Below are positions 23,410 to 35,182 of a stretch of 64,000 nucleotides of DNA, one piece after another. A program made the translations under genes and the position numbers. Origin of the DNA: Ananas comosus (taxonomy: Eukaryota; Streptophyta; Magnoliopsida; Poales; Bromeliaceae); contig NC_033638.1 of the NCBI RefSeq assembly GCF_001540865.1, positions 3,801,029 to 3,865,028 on the forward strand. The letters run 5' to 3'. Below the pieces are notes generated by a model, which worked only from the letters and a program-made list of their open reading frames with translations, searched no databases and was not told where the DNA came from. The stretch's first letter is position 1; every line of letters starts with the position of its first letter.

Positions 23410-24596
23410 CATGTGCGAATGAGCACAATGGCAAGTAACGTAAGATCCGTCTCAAGTACCAAGTCCTCATGTCTAACAACATGGAGTATGTCACATATCT
23501 CAATGGCCTATCTCTAAGTCATCATGTCTAAAACATGGAAGTAATAGATATCAAAGGCCTATCACTATGTCTCATTATAGTAGTTTCATAGTTACTAAGT
23601 CAAGTGCCCCTTTATGACACTTTATTCACTAAGTCCAATCATAGTGTAGTGTTTACAATTACACAATTATGAGTTGAGTTAACATAAGAGACATGATTCC
23701 CATTGCTATCTCGAACACCTCTCACATGCATGAAAATTACCCAGTATGCTCTACTGTATAGAGTGAAATTTATCTTACACATAGCACATGCATTTTGAGT
23801 ATTCTAAAATTCACATAAATCCTATCTAGCATGGGTTTGCATTCAAAAAGACTTTACGATAAGTATAGGAAGCATAGGGGCCATTTTGCCCCGTTTTCAT
23901 GAAGTCAAACCCACCGAAAAACGAAACTCTTTGTTTTGCCGAACGGAGGTGTCTATTAGTCTCCTAGCACCCTAAAGATGTAGGAACAAGAGTTACACAA
24001 ACGAAATGAACATCGAAAAGCTCAATCTTTAATCATCTAGGCGTAGAGGGCTTAACTCACCTCTTGTGTAGAAATCTCTTCTCAAGCTTCCAAAGAGAGC
24101 AAGAACCCTTCCAATCCAACCTAGAGGAAGGTTCTAAACAAATCAATTGGGCGCCAAAGCCCTCAAATCAAAAATCACCAAAATAAACCCTAAAATCCAA
24201 ATCTAGGGTTTCATCTAGTGTAAAGCTCCAAAACTAGGATCTAGAGGAAGGAAGCTAGTCACTTACCTCTAGGATGCTTCAAACCAAGATCAAAATCCTC
24301 AAGGGTTGAAGATTGATCCTCCACAAAGCTCCAAGTCCAAGCTCCAAGCCTCTAATGGTGAGATGAGAGGTTGAGGAAGAAGTCCCAAGTCCACAAAGCA
24401 AGCTCTCCTTCTTCTCCTTTTCCTTCTTCTCCTCTTGTTTCTCCTTCTTCTTCTCTTTCTAGAGAGTGTGAGAGAGTGAGAAGTGAGGGAAAGAGAGAGA
24501 GGAAATGGCCTAAAAGCCCTCTCATGTAACAAAATCCACTTAAGTCCATCAAAAATCTAATATGTGCATCAGCCCGAACTAGGCAATTTTCACCCA

Positions 24597-24758
24597 GAGA
24601 GACCGGTCTCTCCCAGCTGGGACCGGTCCCTCAGGACCCTCCCGCAGAACACGCTCTCGGGAACCGGTCCCTCCCTGCGAGGGACCGGTTGCCTCAAGTC
24701 TGCCGCAACACTGTTCCGGGGGGATCGGTCTCTCCCACCAGGGACCGGTCCCCGAGAG
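24597..24758. repeat. CCGG palindrome array of G1 LTR (GACCGGTC type)
   Basis: Six sites: 'GAGAGACCGGTCTCTC' (16-bp perfect palindrome), 'GGGACCGGTCCC', 'GAACCGGTCCC', 'GGGACCGGTTGCC', 'GGATCGGTCTCTC' and 'GGGACCGGTCCCCGAGAG'. They lie 145-310 bp from the LTR 5' end. Confidence 0.9.
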
Positions 24759-24904
24759 TAAAAACTCTCAGGACTTAGCTAAAATCCAGAATTTCGAACT
24801 TTTAGGTCGGAATACCATCTACGACATTCCACGAAGTGTGGAAAAGCTCAGAATCCAAGTCAAGCACTCGAACCTCGCAATTTGCACAGGTCTAGTGTGT
24901 TACA

Positions 24905-24923
24905 TTCACCCCTCCTAAAAAGG
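24905..24923 (-). promoter_or_regulatory. Polypurine tract of G1
   Basis: Minus strand 'TTTTTAGGAGGGGTGAA' directly abuts the 3' LTR start, the expected plus-strand priming site. It is followed upstream by 'GTTTCGCGGACGAAACTCC', a short inverted repeat common just before this tract. Confidence 0.8.
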
Positions 24924-25970
24924 AGTTTCGTCCGCGAAACTCAAAAGCAACAGCATACCTCAAGATTCCATCTGAAAAAGATGGGGGTAGCGCTCCCGCA
25001 GTGCGCTCTCCAGCTCCCACGTGGCCTCCTGCTCCCCGTGGTTGCTCCAAAGAACCCTCACATACGGAATATCCCGATTTCGCAGCTTCCGCATCTCGCG
25101 AGCCAAGACCCTCACGGGTTGCTCCTCGAAGCTGAAGTCGTCCCGCAACTCCACCGGTGTAGCATCCAACACATGAGTCGGGTCGAAGATATACTTTCGA
25201 AGGACCGATACATGAAAGACGTTGTGCACGCCCGATAGGTTCGGTGGTAGAGCAAGTCGATACACTACCGGACCTACACGCTCCAAAATCTCATATGGTC
25301 CAATAAACCGGGGGCTCAACTTACCCCGAATTCCAAATCTCTTGATCCCTCTAGTTGGTGAGACCTTCAAAAAAACATGGTCTCCAACTTGAAACTCCAA
25401 GTCTCACCGTCGTCGATCGGCGTAGCTCCTCTGTCTACTCTGTGCCGTCAAAAGTCGCTCCCGAGCAATTCGAACCTTGTCCTCAGCTTCTTGGAGCACA
25501 TCAGGGCCTAAAGCCAATCTTTTGCCTACTTCGCTCCAATGAAGTGGCGATCTACGCTTCCGTCCATAAAGTGCTTCGAACGGCGCCATCTTGATGCTTG
25601 CTTGATAACTATTATTATAAGCAAACTTCGCCATCAGTAGATGCTGCGACCATCCTCCCAGAAAGTCTATCACACATGCTCGGAGCATATCCTCTAAAGT
25701 CTGGATGGTGTGCTCCGACTGCCCGTCACTCTGAGGGTGGAAAGTGTTACGGATTTTTTGTTGGCATATTTCATGAAGTTAGTCGGAGTCTTGAATGTTT
25801 GAAGAAGAAGAGATGAAGATCGAAGACTCGAAGACTCAAAACATGAATGCACAATGCTCGGTAAGTTTAAATATCATTGATGATGATTTATAAATGTTTA
25901 AAAGTGTTTGGAAGACTTAGGATGGTTTTTAAAATATGAATATGGACAAACTGAGTTTTTCAATGTGCTA

Positions 25971-26221
25971 GGACCGGTCCCTAGAGTTGAGAGACCGGTC
26001 CCCGAGGGTCCTCACTGCGTGGGATGTTGAGGCAACCGGTCGCTGGAAAGGGAGACCGGTTCCCGAACATGGGATTTTCTGTCACGCAGCGAGGGACCGT
26101 CTCTGACATGAGAGACCGGTTCCTGAACGTTGTGTTTTCTGTCACACAGCGAGAGACCGGTCTCCCACCCAAGGCACCGGTCTCTGACAGACCAGTCTCC
26201 TCGAGAGTACCGGTCCCTGAG
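25971..26221. repeat. CCGG palindrome array in the copia solo LTR
   Basis: Sites include 'GGACCGGTCC', 'GAGAGACCGGTCCCCGAGG', 'CAACCGGTCG', 'GGGAGACCGGTTCCCG', 'GAGAGACCGGTTCC', 'GAGAGACCGGTCTCCC', 'GCACCGGTCTC' and 'GTACCGGTCCC'. About 225-475 bp from the LTR 5' end; the same motif class and the same 'CCCGAG' companion as in G1, though this LTR belongs to another superfamily. Confidence 0.88.
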
Positions 26222-26534
26222 GACGACATAAGTTTTTAAAATTGGGTTTTTGCAATCCTAGTCGGTTTCTAAGTCTTCTAAACCTATAAATAAGATGTAG
26301 GGGTGTTTCTAAAAGAGTATGAAGGCATAGAATATTATTTTGAAACCCTAGAAACTTGTTGGGTGCATTCTTTCTTCTCTCGAACAATAAGTTTCTATTG
26401 GATCAATTCTTGAAACCCTAATTTCTTGTTCTTCATGGAGAATTGATCCGGCTATTGCTTAGAAACATCTTTTATGGTTCTTTAATGATTGTCTAAGCAA
26501 TAAATCATCATCAATCTTGGTATTCTTGCTCCGG

Positions 26535-26660
26535 ACGGAGTGTGCTCGTGGATTCGAGTGGACGTCGTGGATTCGGCGTGATCAAGGCTTCGTGGATTCG
26601 AAGTGTGGACGTTTCGTGGATTCGAGACGTGGCGTTCGTGGATTCGGACGTGGGGCGTGG
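26535..26660 (+). repeat. CGTGGATTCG tandem repeat
   Basis: 'CGTGGATTCG' occurs five times (about 26549, 26566, 26590, 26616 and 26637) with variable GTGGACG-type spacers, inside the leader part of the copia solo LTR. Confidence 0.85.
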
Positions 26661-27240
26661 ACAACCTATTGGTGTGCGCGAGATCCGGAGAAGATAAAAG
26701 AGAGGTTTGAGTCCGTGGAATCGGTAAATCACCTTGTAATCTTTTATTCTTAGTGGATTGTTATCGCGTGTTGGTCCCGTGGTTTTTTACTCCTAGTTGG
26801 AGTTTTCCACGTAAATCTCGGTGTGATTTTTATTTTTCCGCATTTACTGTTATCGCATTGAGATTTGTGGTTTTCGGCTTTTACACCTATTCACCCCCCT
26901 CCAGGTGTTAGATACAATCTAGATAGATCCTGAGGCTACCCCAAAACTTTCAGAAAGCAGTGCTAAAGTCGAATCGGGTGCCCAAGGCGTCTTGTAGACT
27001 CCTCCAAAAGTGAGACACAAACCGAGTGTCTCGATCCGTTAATATCGATGTAGGCACTCCATGAAATCGCACAATCTCATCAAGGTACATTTGTGCGAGC
27101 TTCTCTTCGGTCCAAATAGTATGAATAGGTATGAAGTGCGCCGACTTCGTCAACCTATCCACAATCACCAATATAGCATTATGCCCAGCCTGAGAGCGAG
27201 GCAATCCTGTCACAAAATCCATGGTAATCTTCTCCCACTT

Positions 27241-28718
27241 TCACACGGGAATAGGCAAACTCTGAAGTTTTCCCGCGGGTAATCGTTGCTCAGCCTTTAC
27301 TTGTTGGCAGGTTAGACAACGAGCTACAAACTCGCCAACATCCTTTTTCATCTCGGGCCACCAATAAAGCAACTTTAAATTCTTATACATCTTGGTGCCT
27401 CCCGGATGTATAGCATAGGGCGCTCGATGCGCTTCTTGAAGAATATCCTCTTTAATTCCTGAATCCGCCGGTACACAAATCCGTCCACGGAAACGCATCA
27501 ATCCTTGGTCATCAACAAGAAAATTGCCGGTGCAACCATCAACCATTATAACTCTAATCTTTTGCAACTCCACATCGGAAGCTTGCTTTTCTTTAATTCG
27601 ATCTAAAAGTGTAGGTTGCACCACCAAAGTCATCAACCTCAAAGGCGTGTCAGGAGTCACCACCTCCAATTCTAACCGTTTCATCTGCTCGATCAACTGC
27701 GGTTGAGTAACAACATGCATCGCTAAGTTTTTCGTTGATTTCCTTAAAGCATCCGCTACCACGTTAGCCTTGCCCGGGTGGTAAAGAATCGTCAGATCAT
27801 AATTCTTAAACAGCTCCAGCCATCTGCGCTGCCTCAAGTTCAACTCCTTCTGAGTGAACATGTACTTCAAGCTCTTGTGATCGTGTATACTTCACACCGC
27901 TCGCCATACAAGTAGTGGCGCCATAACTTTAATGGGAAGACTACGGCCGCCAACTCCAAATCATGCGTGGGGTAGTTCTTTTCATATTCCTTTAGTTGGC
28001 GAGAAGTATACACGATCACCCTGCCATCCTGCATGAAAACGCAGCCCAATTCATTAAGAGATGCATCACTGTAAACCACATACCCTGCTCCAGCAACCGG
28101 CAGGGTTAGGATAGGGGTGGTCGTCAGTCTCTGCTTCAACTTTTGGAAGCTTCTCTCACACATATCATTCCAGATGAACTTGACACCTTTATGCATGAGC
28201 CTCGTGAGGGGAGTAGATAACTTAGCGAACCCCTCGACAAATCTCCGGTAATAACCGGCCAATCCAAAAAAACTCCGAATCTCCGTGACACTCGTCGGTC
28301 TCGAACAATCCTTAATAGCCTCAATCTTCTTAGGATCCACGGCTATACCCAATCCTGATATCAGATGTCCAAGGAAGGCTACCTCTCGAAGCCAAAATTC
28401 AGACTTTCTCGGCTTGGCATAAAGCTGCTTTTCCGAAAGTATTTGAAGTACAAGCCTCAAATGCTCCTCGTGATCCGCATCACTTTGGGAATAAACCAAA
28501 ATGTCGTCGATGAACACTATGACGAACCTGTCCAGGTAAGGCTTAAAAACACGGTTCATCAGATTCATAAAAACTGTCGGGGCATTAGTAAGCCCAAACG
28601 GCATAACTGTGAACTCATAATGTCCATACCGTGTTCCAAAAGCCGTCTTCGATACATCCTCCGGTTTGATCTTCAATTGGTGGTATCCCGACGCAAGTCT
28701 ATCTTGGAATACACACAC
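27241..28718 (-). pseudogene. G1 reverse transcriptase, RNase H and integrase zinc finger
   Basis: 28718-27867 carries RT motifs '[12 protein letters not shown]', '[14 protein letters not shown]' and the catalytic '[10 protein letters not shown]', then '[11 protein letters not shown]' and '[13 protein letters not shown]', and RNase H '[14 protein letters not shown]'. A frameshift near 27870 separates the RNase H end ('[20 protein letters not shown]', '[13 protein letters not shown]'). 27870-27241 then gives the HHCC integrase finger ('[15 protein letters not shown]', '[10 protein letters not shown]', '[11 protein letters not shown]'). It ends at a TGA where the neighbouring word 'KWEKITMDFV' continues in frame. 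Makes cDNA in the cytoplasmic particle when intact. Confidence 0.93.
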
Positions 28719-29917
28719 GATCCTTGAAGTTGATCAAACAAGTCGTCGATCCTCGACAACAGATACTTATTCTTGATCGTGACTTTATTAAGTTCACGAT
28801 AGTCCACACATAGGCGAAGTGATCCGTCCTTTTTTTTGACAAACAAAACTGGCGCTCCCCACGGCGAGACGCTCTGTCGAATGAAGCCCTTGTCCAACAG
28901 ATCCTGCAGCTGTGCCCTTAGCTCCTTTAGCTCCGCCGGTGCCATTCTATAGGGTGCCTTCGATATTAGAGTAGTCCCAGGGACGAGGTCTACCACAAAC
29001 TCGATCTCCCTATCGAGTGGCATAGCAGGTAGCTCAACTGAAAACACGTCCTGAAACTCCCGTACCACCGGAATATCCTCAATCCTGGGGGTGTCATCCT
29101 CGCCTCTCAACACAACAGTAGCCAAGTAGGCTATACATCCTCGGCTGATTAGCTGCCTAGCTCGAGACAAGCTGATCGACATCGCAAAAAACGAACTCCG
29201 GCATCCTCTAAACACAACCTTAGTCTTCCCCGGTTCTCTAAAAGTAACCGTGCGATTCTTACAATCGATCGTGGCATAATACTTGGTTAGCCAATCCATA
29301 CCCAAGACTACATCAAAATCCCCTAGCTTGCGCAAAGCTAGCAAATCTATAGGTATGATCCAATCTCCTACCCGAACAGGGCAACTGGGGCAATACTCTC
29401 TAATATCCATAGAGTGGTCAGGGACAAATACATGTCCCGGATGCAACAAGGAAATCAATGGGATGCCATGCAACTCGGCAAATAGCCGATCTATAAATGA
29501 ATGCGATGCACCGGTATCAAATAAAGCACGAACTCTAATGCCATCAAGTAAAATGATACCTGCAACCACATCCTCGGCTGCTGCCGCCTCCTCGGTCTGA
29601 GCGGCATACATGTGCCCACTCGGGGCCTGTCGAGATCCCTCGCTCTGTCGCTGGACGGATGACTGCCCAGGATGATACTGCACTAATGGAGTTCCTTGGC
29701 TGGCGGCTGGTAGAGCAGGTGCCGATGCAGTCGACGGTGCCGGTGAAGAACCTCTCGGGCACTCAGTCCGGACATGGCCCTTCTGGCCACACTGGAAACA
29801 CCTGCCCACCCGCTGTGGACACTGCGGTGGGTAATGAGGACCACCGCAGATCACACACGGGCAAGGCCAGCGACAATCAGAACCTCCTCGCTGCGTCGTT
29901 GAGTTGCGTACACGCTG
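28673..29917 (-). pseudogene. G1 nucleocapsid zinc knuckle, protease and start of RT
   Basis: One 393-codon open frame (29854-28673) begins within the nucleocapsid: '[12 protein letters not shown]' and the CX2CX4HX4C knuckle '[14 protein letters not shown]'. After a Ser/Pro/Gln linker comes the aspartic protease '[17 protein letters not shown]' and '[15 protein letters not shown]'. The RT follows with '[20 protein letters not shown]', '[19 protein letters not shown]' and ends at 'SKIDLR', where a frameshift passes to the frame at 28718. It is separated from gag by a TAG near 29917. Confidence 0.93.
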
Positions 29918-30957
29918 CTAGCTCCTAGGATGCTTCGTCGGCCTCCTAGAGTGCGTCTGGCTCGCACCCTCAGCCGTAGGCTCTTTGGCCCTACTTTTGT
30001 CCATAGCCTCTCGCAGCTCCTGGACATCCGCCGCGCCACTCACCACTAAGAGCGCACGATCCACGACCTCCCGGTAGGTTTGGAGGTTAAAGGATTGCAC
30101 GAACCGAAAAATTGACGGTTGCAACCCTCGCTCGAAAATGCGGGCCTTGTCCTCGTCGTCCCGCACGACGAAAGGCACGCAGTGGAGAAGCCAAGAAAAC
30201 TCTCGCTCGTACCAGGCTACAGTCCGGTCTCCTTGGCGCAAGTTGCGCAAGTCCTGCTCCATCTTCCTCTTAACGCTGGTTGGGAAGTAGTGCGCCAACA
30301 GAAGCTCCTTGAACTTCTTCCATGAGATAGCCGCCAAGTCGATGCTGGGGTTCTCCTGAAGATCCAACCACCAGCGGTAGGCCTCGCCGTCCAAGTGGTG
30401 TGTGGCGAGCCAAACTCGATCTCTCTCCTCCACGAAGGTGTCGCGGAAGAGCTTCTCTATATGCATCAACCACTTCTCCACGATCCAGTGGTCGACCTTC
30501 TCGCCATCAAAAATTCGGAGACCACACCTCCTGAACTCATTGAGGCGCTCCATAAGTGAGTCCCGCTCTGCCTACTCGACCATAGTAGCGAACACTGCTC
30601 CAATCGGGGGCCTCTGAACAGGTGGTGCCGCGATAGCCTCCTCCTGAGGCGCGGCCGCGGGCACTGCTCGGGAAGAACTGGGGGTTGGGGACAACGCTCT
30701 CGGCGTGACGCCCACAACTGGTGCTGGCGGTGTAGGAGACTGGGTCTCCCTGGAAGCTGTCGCCTGCTGTAGGAGAAGATCATCCAGGTCATCCGCGCCT
30801 CCTGTCGGCGCGCCGCCTCTGTCTGCTGTCGGGCTGCCTCCGCCTGCTGCGTCACCAAGTCGGTGAGAACCGCAAGCTGGCTCCTCAACTCTCGGACGAC
30901 CTCCTCCAAGTTAGCCGCATTATCCGCCCCGGCAGATTGGGAGCGTGTAATCGGCAT
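29918..30957 (-). pseudogene. G1 gag
   Basis: The ATG at 30957 begins 'MPITRSQSAGADNAANLEE', then a coiled-coil-like Gln/Ala run ('TQQAEAARQQTEAARRQEAR'). A frameshift near 30810-30830 moves the frame through a Pro/Ala linker, and one TAG lies near 30570. From 30553 the Retrotrans_gag domain is open for 211 codons: 'WLATHHLDGEAYRWW', 'FKELLLAHYFP', 'MEQDLRNLRQGDRTVAWYER'. It forms the particle shell and would be continuous with the zinc knuckle and protease in an intact copy. The start at 30957 was preferred because it matches the gag start of relatives and lies after the PBS and leader. Confidence 0.9.
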
Positions 30958-31276
30958 TGTCACTACAATATCATAAAAGCATAAATTAGTAACCCACACT
31001 ATCGCATCCCCGCTCAAGCAGATAATACCCAAATCATGCGAAAGTAAGAAAGTGCTCTTCACTACTAACTCCCGATGTTACATTATCGGCCGCCAACGTA
31101 ACCCTCTGCGAAGTTAGAAGCCATACACTTCGATTCAACTCTAACTTTTTAGAGTTATCAAGATACCCAATCATGATACTTTCGCTCACAAGTCAAATAG
31201 ACCTCGTCTCTCACGAGCCTATTTCCTATAGTCCAACCGGCCTAAGGTTTGCTAGGTCCACTAAGACTCAACCCTA

Positions 31277-31290
31277 GGCTCTGATACCAA
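31277..31290 (-). promoter_or_regulatory. Primer-binding site of G1 (tRNA-iMet)
   Basis: Minus strand 'TTGGTATCAGAGCC', seven bases downstream of the 5' LTR end ('...CGTGACAGTTTAG'), complementary to the initiator tRNA-Met 3' end. It defines orientation and the LTR boundary. Confidence 0.93.
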
Positions 31291-31297
31291 ACTAAAC

Positions 31298-32738
31298 TGT
31301 CACGCCCGGGAGCCGAGCAGAAGCCCGCCCGGCGCGTGCCCAGACCCACCATATGTCTAAAATATACAAGGTGTCTAGAACAAAGCAATAAATAAAGCAA
31401 TAATACGAAGAGATCTAGCGATATCAGAGCAAAGTATATCTATAAGCTACAATAAGGGAAAAAAACATAAGGCTAAATCCACTATGTAGAAACATAAAGT
31501 AATACAATAGGAGTCCCAAATACAAGAGCTAAACAAGGTATATAGGTGGTCTCTATACATGGTACAAAACCTCTCTCTCGAAAAAATACAAAAAGAGAGT
31601 AACCACCTAGGAGCAAAAGCGAGCTCCGCTATCTATCAAGCTAGGCGACACCCTTGCCGCGATCCCGTGCCTCCGCCGGTGCCAAAGGCTCTGAAAAGGA
31701 AACATAGAAACAGGGGTGCGAGAACTATTAAATAATAGTTTCCAATGGGCAATTACTGACTTCAGTGAAATGCGCCACTAGGCCCAGAAGCTACGAAAAG
31801 GGGGGTCAGTAAACAAGTAGGAGTAAGAGCGATATGTACAACAGGTAAATAAACATGAATACTTGCTACCACAAGATGTCTCTACTTAGCATGATTTAGC
31901 ATAAGTAAGAAAGCTATTCTACCGAGAATACGAGCGAATATGCAACCAACATAAAGTCCACAATGTAACAGTAAAATGTCCAGTTTACTATTCTAGTCAA
32001 TGTCCACATGTTATGATGAATGCTCAAAGTCAAATCTGAAGAAACACGCCCGAAGGCTGTCTGGCCCTGAGACCCACCCGTAGGCTGTCTGGCCGGTGCT
32101 GAGCCTAATGGCCCCATGGTAGTCAACATCCCCACCCTAGGGATGAGCCTAGCCCACGGCAATCCACTTCGGCGCCCAATCCCGCACAGCGAATATGTAT
32201 CGCGATAGCTATCTCCGGAGTGCCGGCTTGTAGGGAGCGACCCTCACAAGCATGTGCGAATGAGCACAATGGCAAGTAACGTAAGATCCGTCTCAAGTAC
32301 CAAGTCCTCATGTCTAACAACATGGAGTATGTCACATATCTCAATGGCCTATCTCTAAGTCATCATGTCTAAAACATGGAAGTAATAGATATCAAAGGCC
32401 TGTCACTATGTCTCATTATAGCAGTTTCATAGTTACTAAGTCAAGTGCCCCTTTATGACACTTTATTCACTAAGTCCAATCATAGTGAGTGTTTACAATT
32501 ACACAATTATGAGTTAACTTAACATAAGAGACATGATTCCCATTGCTATCTCGAACACCTCTCACATGCATGAAAATTACCCAGTATGCTCTACTATATA
32601 GAGTGAAATTTATCTTACACATAGCACATGCATTTTGAGTGTTCTAAAATTCACATAAATCCTATCTAGTATGGATTTGCATTCAAAAAGACTTTACGAT
32701 AAGTATAGAAAGCATAGGGGCCATTTTGCCCCGTTTTC
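31298..32738 (-). repeat. 5' LTR of G1, truncated at its U3 side
   Basis: Matches the 3' LTR from 22456 to about 23898 with only scattered substitutions, then stops after 'GCCCCGTTTTC'. The missing roughly 1 kb contains the U3 with its CCGG array and promoter, so this copy could not start transcription from here. The junction shares 'ATGAAG' with the adjoining segment, suggesting a microhomology-mediated break. Confidence 0.9.
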
Positions 32739-32739
32739 G

Positions 32740-32835
32740 ATGAAGCTGAGTAACAAGATGGTGGCAATAGCGCTTAAGAATGACATCGTCTTCCGTGGTG
32801 TCGTCACAAGCATCCAAATTAATCTCTATTTAATC
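32740..32835 (+). pseudogene. SmD1-like (Sm/LSm fold) exon fragment
   Basis: The ATG at 32740 opens 'MKLSNKMVAIALKND', then 'IVFRGVVTSIQINL'. Against plant SmD1 ('MKLNNETVSIELKNG', 'TVVHGTITGVDISMNTHL' from family knowledge) it keeps MKL-N, the V-I-LKN strand, the G-T turn and a final I--N/L, which is the Sm1 motif. SmD1 is a core spliceosomal snRNP protein. Only the first part of the Sm domain is present, with no downstream exon, and the sequence drifts into AT-rich DNA with a duplicated 'TAATCTCTATT'. It sits exactly at the G1 breakpoint. It could instead come from another Sm/LSm gene. Confidence 0.55.
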
Positions 32836-33846
32836 TCTATTTCTTTCCATTTCAAGTCATTATTATACTAAATTGATATAAGAAAATCTTTTTTGGGAGT
32901 ATTTGATTTCTACAAGTGGTGTCATAAGATTATGTATGCAACAAATGAGAATTGTCCAGTTACTAGATTCATGTGAAAAAAAAAATTTCGGGAGTATTTG
33001 GTTTCTACATGTGGTGTCACAAATTTATGTACACAACAAATGAGAATTGTCTAGGGTTGAAGGTGAACATACTTTTATTAAGTTAATTTGTTGTACTGCT
33101 TGGATTCTATTGCAGTCCATGTACATATTTGAAGCTTTTTTATAATCCAAAAAGAGCAATGCATTATTGAATCAGTTGTTTCCTTAAAAATAAGACAACT
33201 TAGTTCTGAATCAATCTCTCCTTGGGAAGATTGTTGCTATGTAGTTGTTTGATCTGTACAAGATTATCCTCTCCAAACTTCTCATTCTATTAAATTTACT
33301 AGATTTGGTTGCTTATTTTCCTTATATACCATGCCCAATGCATGGACAATGTAGATGTCACAGAAGGCAATGGAAGAATTAAAGAATCTAAATATAGTAA
33401 ATTAGCAAATGGATGTGGTAGGAACTAACATTGCTTAGATATCATGTTAGCTAAAAGACCGATCGATAGTAGTTTTAGTACATCTATTTAGACTTAGAAT
33501 TTTGATTGTGAAAAATAAATCCAACATTGTTGCTCTTTGTTGTGTAATATAGCTGTAATGAGATCACTCAAATCCTAATGGAATGGCAAATTGGATCACT
33601 GATAACTTTGTAATTGCCTTATCTTATCGAGTACTTTGCCCATCTCACTTTAGGTGAGAATAATATGGATCGTGTTTTTTTTTCTCTCTATTGTCTACAA
33701 TGTTATTCTTAATAGAGATTTTACTATTCGAGAGTTTATATTTTTATTCGACATACTCGCAATTTAAAAACCTTTTTAACCGCTTATTTGCAAATTATCT
33801 ACTTTTTGATTTTTTTTCTGTCATTAAAACATAGGCAATTTATAAG

Positions 33847-33981
33847 ATGAATGAGAGCTTGCACAAAGATCTACTTAGAAAGCCCAACAATGATGAAATG
33901 GCAGCGACAATGAACATGAGGGTTTCACAATTTAGACAACATTTGGAGGTTGGTTGAGAGGCAAGAAACAAGCTAATAAAG
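33847..33981 (+). pseudogene. Plastid RNA polymerase sigma-factor exon fragment
   Basis: 45 codons open except one TGA: 'MNESLHKDLLRKPNNDEMAA', then 'MNMRVSQFRQHLEVG', stop, 'EARNKLIK'. This is the region 1.2/2 boundary of plant SIG proteins, where '(R)EP(T/N)(D/N)E(L/M)A', 'QLRRQLEVGR' and 'AARNKLIKHN' are diagnostic. SIG proteins are nuclear-encoded and guide the plastid-encoded polymerase to promoters. A plausible acceptor, 'AAACATAG', precedes it, and a GT follows the AAG of NKLIK, where an intron would sit. The TGA and absence of neighbouring exons mark it as a captured or decayed piece. Confidence 0.75.
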
Positions 33982-35182
33982 TAATCCAAAGTTAGTCCAT
34001 TTCTAATCATCAATTTTCAATTTATAAGCATTTTGCCATTTAAATTATATAAATAGGTCAATATAGCTTTTTTAACTAACAATGTGCAATTTTAGTTTTA
34101 TGTTTTTTGATAGTTTTATTTTTTTAGTTCCATCAATGTACTCTGAATTTACATATGCCAAGTTAACCAAGTTAATTTCCTCAGCATGTGCTTCCTTTTG
34201 CTTTTTAAATTAAGTTAGTCTCTCAATTACCATAAATATAAGTCCTATTTAGTTTTGTTGGACATTTCTCCTAATGATTTTTCGTATTTCTCTGAGTTTT
34301 GCTATATTGATTATACTTAATACTATACTTTCATGTTGCATATGGAGTTCAATAGTCTATTTGCCTTAAATGTGGGTCTTATTCACCGAAAGTAAGGGCG
34401 GAGGTTCACAGGAATAATAATCTACAGTTAATAAGTGTGTATAAAAAAATGAGCAATGATGGGCAACTCTTGCTTCTATTAATTGTTCACAAACTATTGA
34501 TTTGCAAGAATAAAAACTGGTGTATTTAGTGCAAAAATACTGATAAAAATCTAATTATCCGAGCTCATATTCAGTGAATCTTTTTTTTTTATCTACTTAT
34601 TTTTGCTTACTGCTCCGTTGTTCTTGCTTCGTTATTTTCCATTGTAGATTTTTGCTCTATCTACTATTCAGTGAATTAGATATATTTCATCTCATAACAT
34701 CATAATGACAAGTGCATTTGTGATTATTCTATTCTTAAGTAATTTACATTTTCAATTAAATTTCTTATCTATTCTAATTTTGTTATTTTTTTTTGTTCTG
34801 TTGGATTTCAGTGCGTTAAGAGCTATAATACATTGAGAGAAAGATTTCTGACGATACAACCAATTAATGAAAGCCCTATAAACATTGGAAGAAGGGGCAT
34901 TAAAGATATAGAATTTAGCAGTGAAAGAGTGTTTGTAAATTATAATGTATAGAAATTAGTAAGTTAATTTAAGTCTCTTTGTATTTGTTGATCATATTAT
35001 TCTCTCATTGCTGCGATAAATGTATCTTTAGACCCACATGTTTAACTAAACATAGAGTAGAGCTTTCCACTACCATTTTATGCATTGTAAGTACTTCCCG
35101 ACTTTTTCACGTATTCTAACGAATGAAAGCTAATTATGATATCATTTTGATTAATTGTTATATATCTTAATTTATTTCTATA

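Larger units (their letters stand above)
22456..24904 (-). repeat. 3' LTR of G1 (complete, 2449 bp)
   Basis: Starts (minus sense) 'TGTAACACACTAGACC' at 24904 and ends 'GGGCGTGACA' at 22456. It carries a CCGG palindrome array, a CT-rich leader zone (24395-24470 on +) and the conserved hairpin (23386-23409). The 5' LTR matches it from its inner end up to 'GCCCCGTTTTC' at 32738. Confidence 0.93.
25745..26952 (+). mobile_element. SIRE/Maximus-like copia solo LTR with target-site duplication GAAAG
   Basis: 1208-bp unit 'TGTTACGGATTTTTTG...CCCCAAAACTTTCA' flanked by GAAAG (25740-25744 and 26953-26957) and inserted into the G1 integrase. The 3' end carries 'ACACCTATTCACCCCCCTC' then 'CAGGTG', the signature found near the ends of SIRE/Maximus-type copia LTRs, so the orientation is +. 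It has no internal region. It contains a CCGG palindrome array and a 'CGTGGATTCG' repeat. Superfamily rests on the 3' signature, as no coding sequence is left. Confidence 0.88.
24960..27222 (-). pseudogene. G1 integrase catalytic core and chromodomain, split by a copia LTR
   Basis: 27222-26958 encodes the integrase core up to the second catalytic Asp ('MDFVTGLPRS', 'LVIVDRLTKSAHF', 'ILTDRDTRF', 'DFSTAF'). The solo LTR 25745-26952 interrupts after 'STAF'. The frame resumes 25744-25404 with '[16 protein letters not shown]' (catalytic Glu), 'KFAYNNSYQ' and '[10 protein letters not shown]'. After a TGA (CGA in the expected reading), 25400-24960 holds the C-terminal 'FQVGDHVFLKVSP', 'GPYEILERVGPVVYRLALPP', 'HNVFHVSVLRKY' and a group II chromodomain ('RVLAREMRKLRNRDIPYV', 'LWSNHGEQEATWE', 'RERYPHLF'). 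Such chromodomains steer integration to histone-marked heterochromatin. It follows the RNase H/zinc-finger piece after a TGA near 27238. Confidence 0.92.
22456..32738 (-). mobile_element. G1: Tekay/Del-type chromodomain gypsy element
   Basis: In minus sense: truncated 5' LTR (32738-31298), PBS, gag, CCHC-protease, RT, RNase H, integrase with chromodomain, polypurine tract and complete 3' LTR (24904-22456). Domain order PR-RT-RH-IN with a C-terminal chromodomain places it in the chromoviruses. The coding region is damaged by a handful of frameshifts and stops, far fewer than G2. A copia solo LTR splits the integrase. The two LTRs are nearly identical over the shared 1.44 kb, suggesting a fairly recent insertion. 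Confidence 0.92.

Noticed and set aside
32820..32862. 'TCTCTATTTAATCTC' as the Helitron 5' terminus
   Set aside because: TC start and AT context fit loosely, but nothing distinguishes it from nearby AT-rich sequence without other copies.
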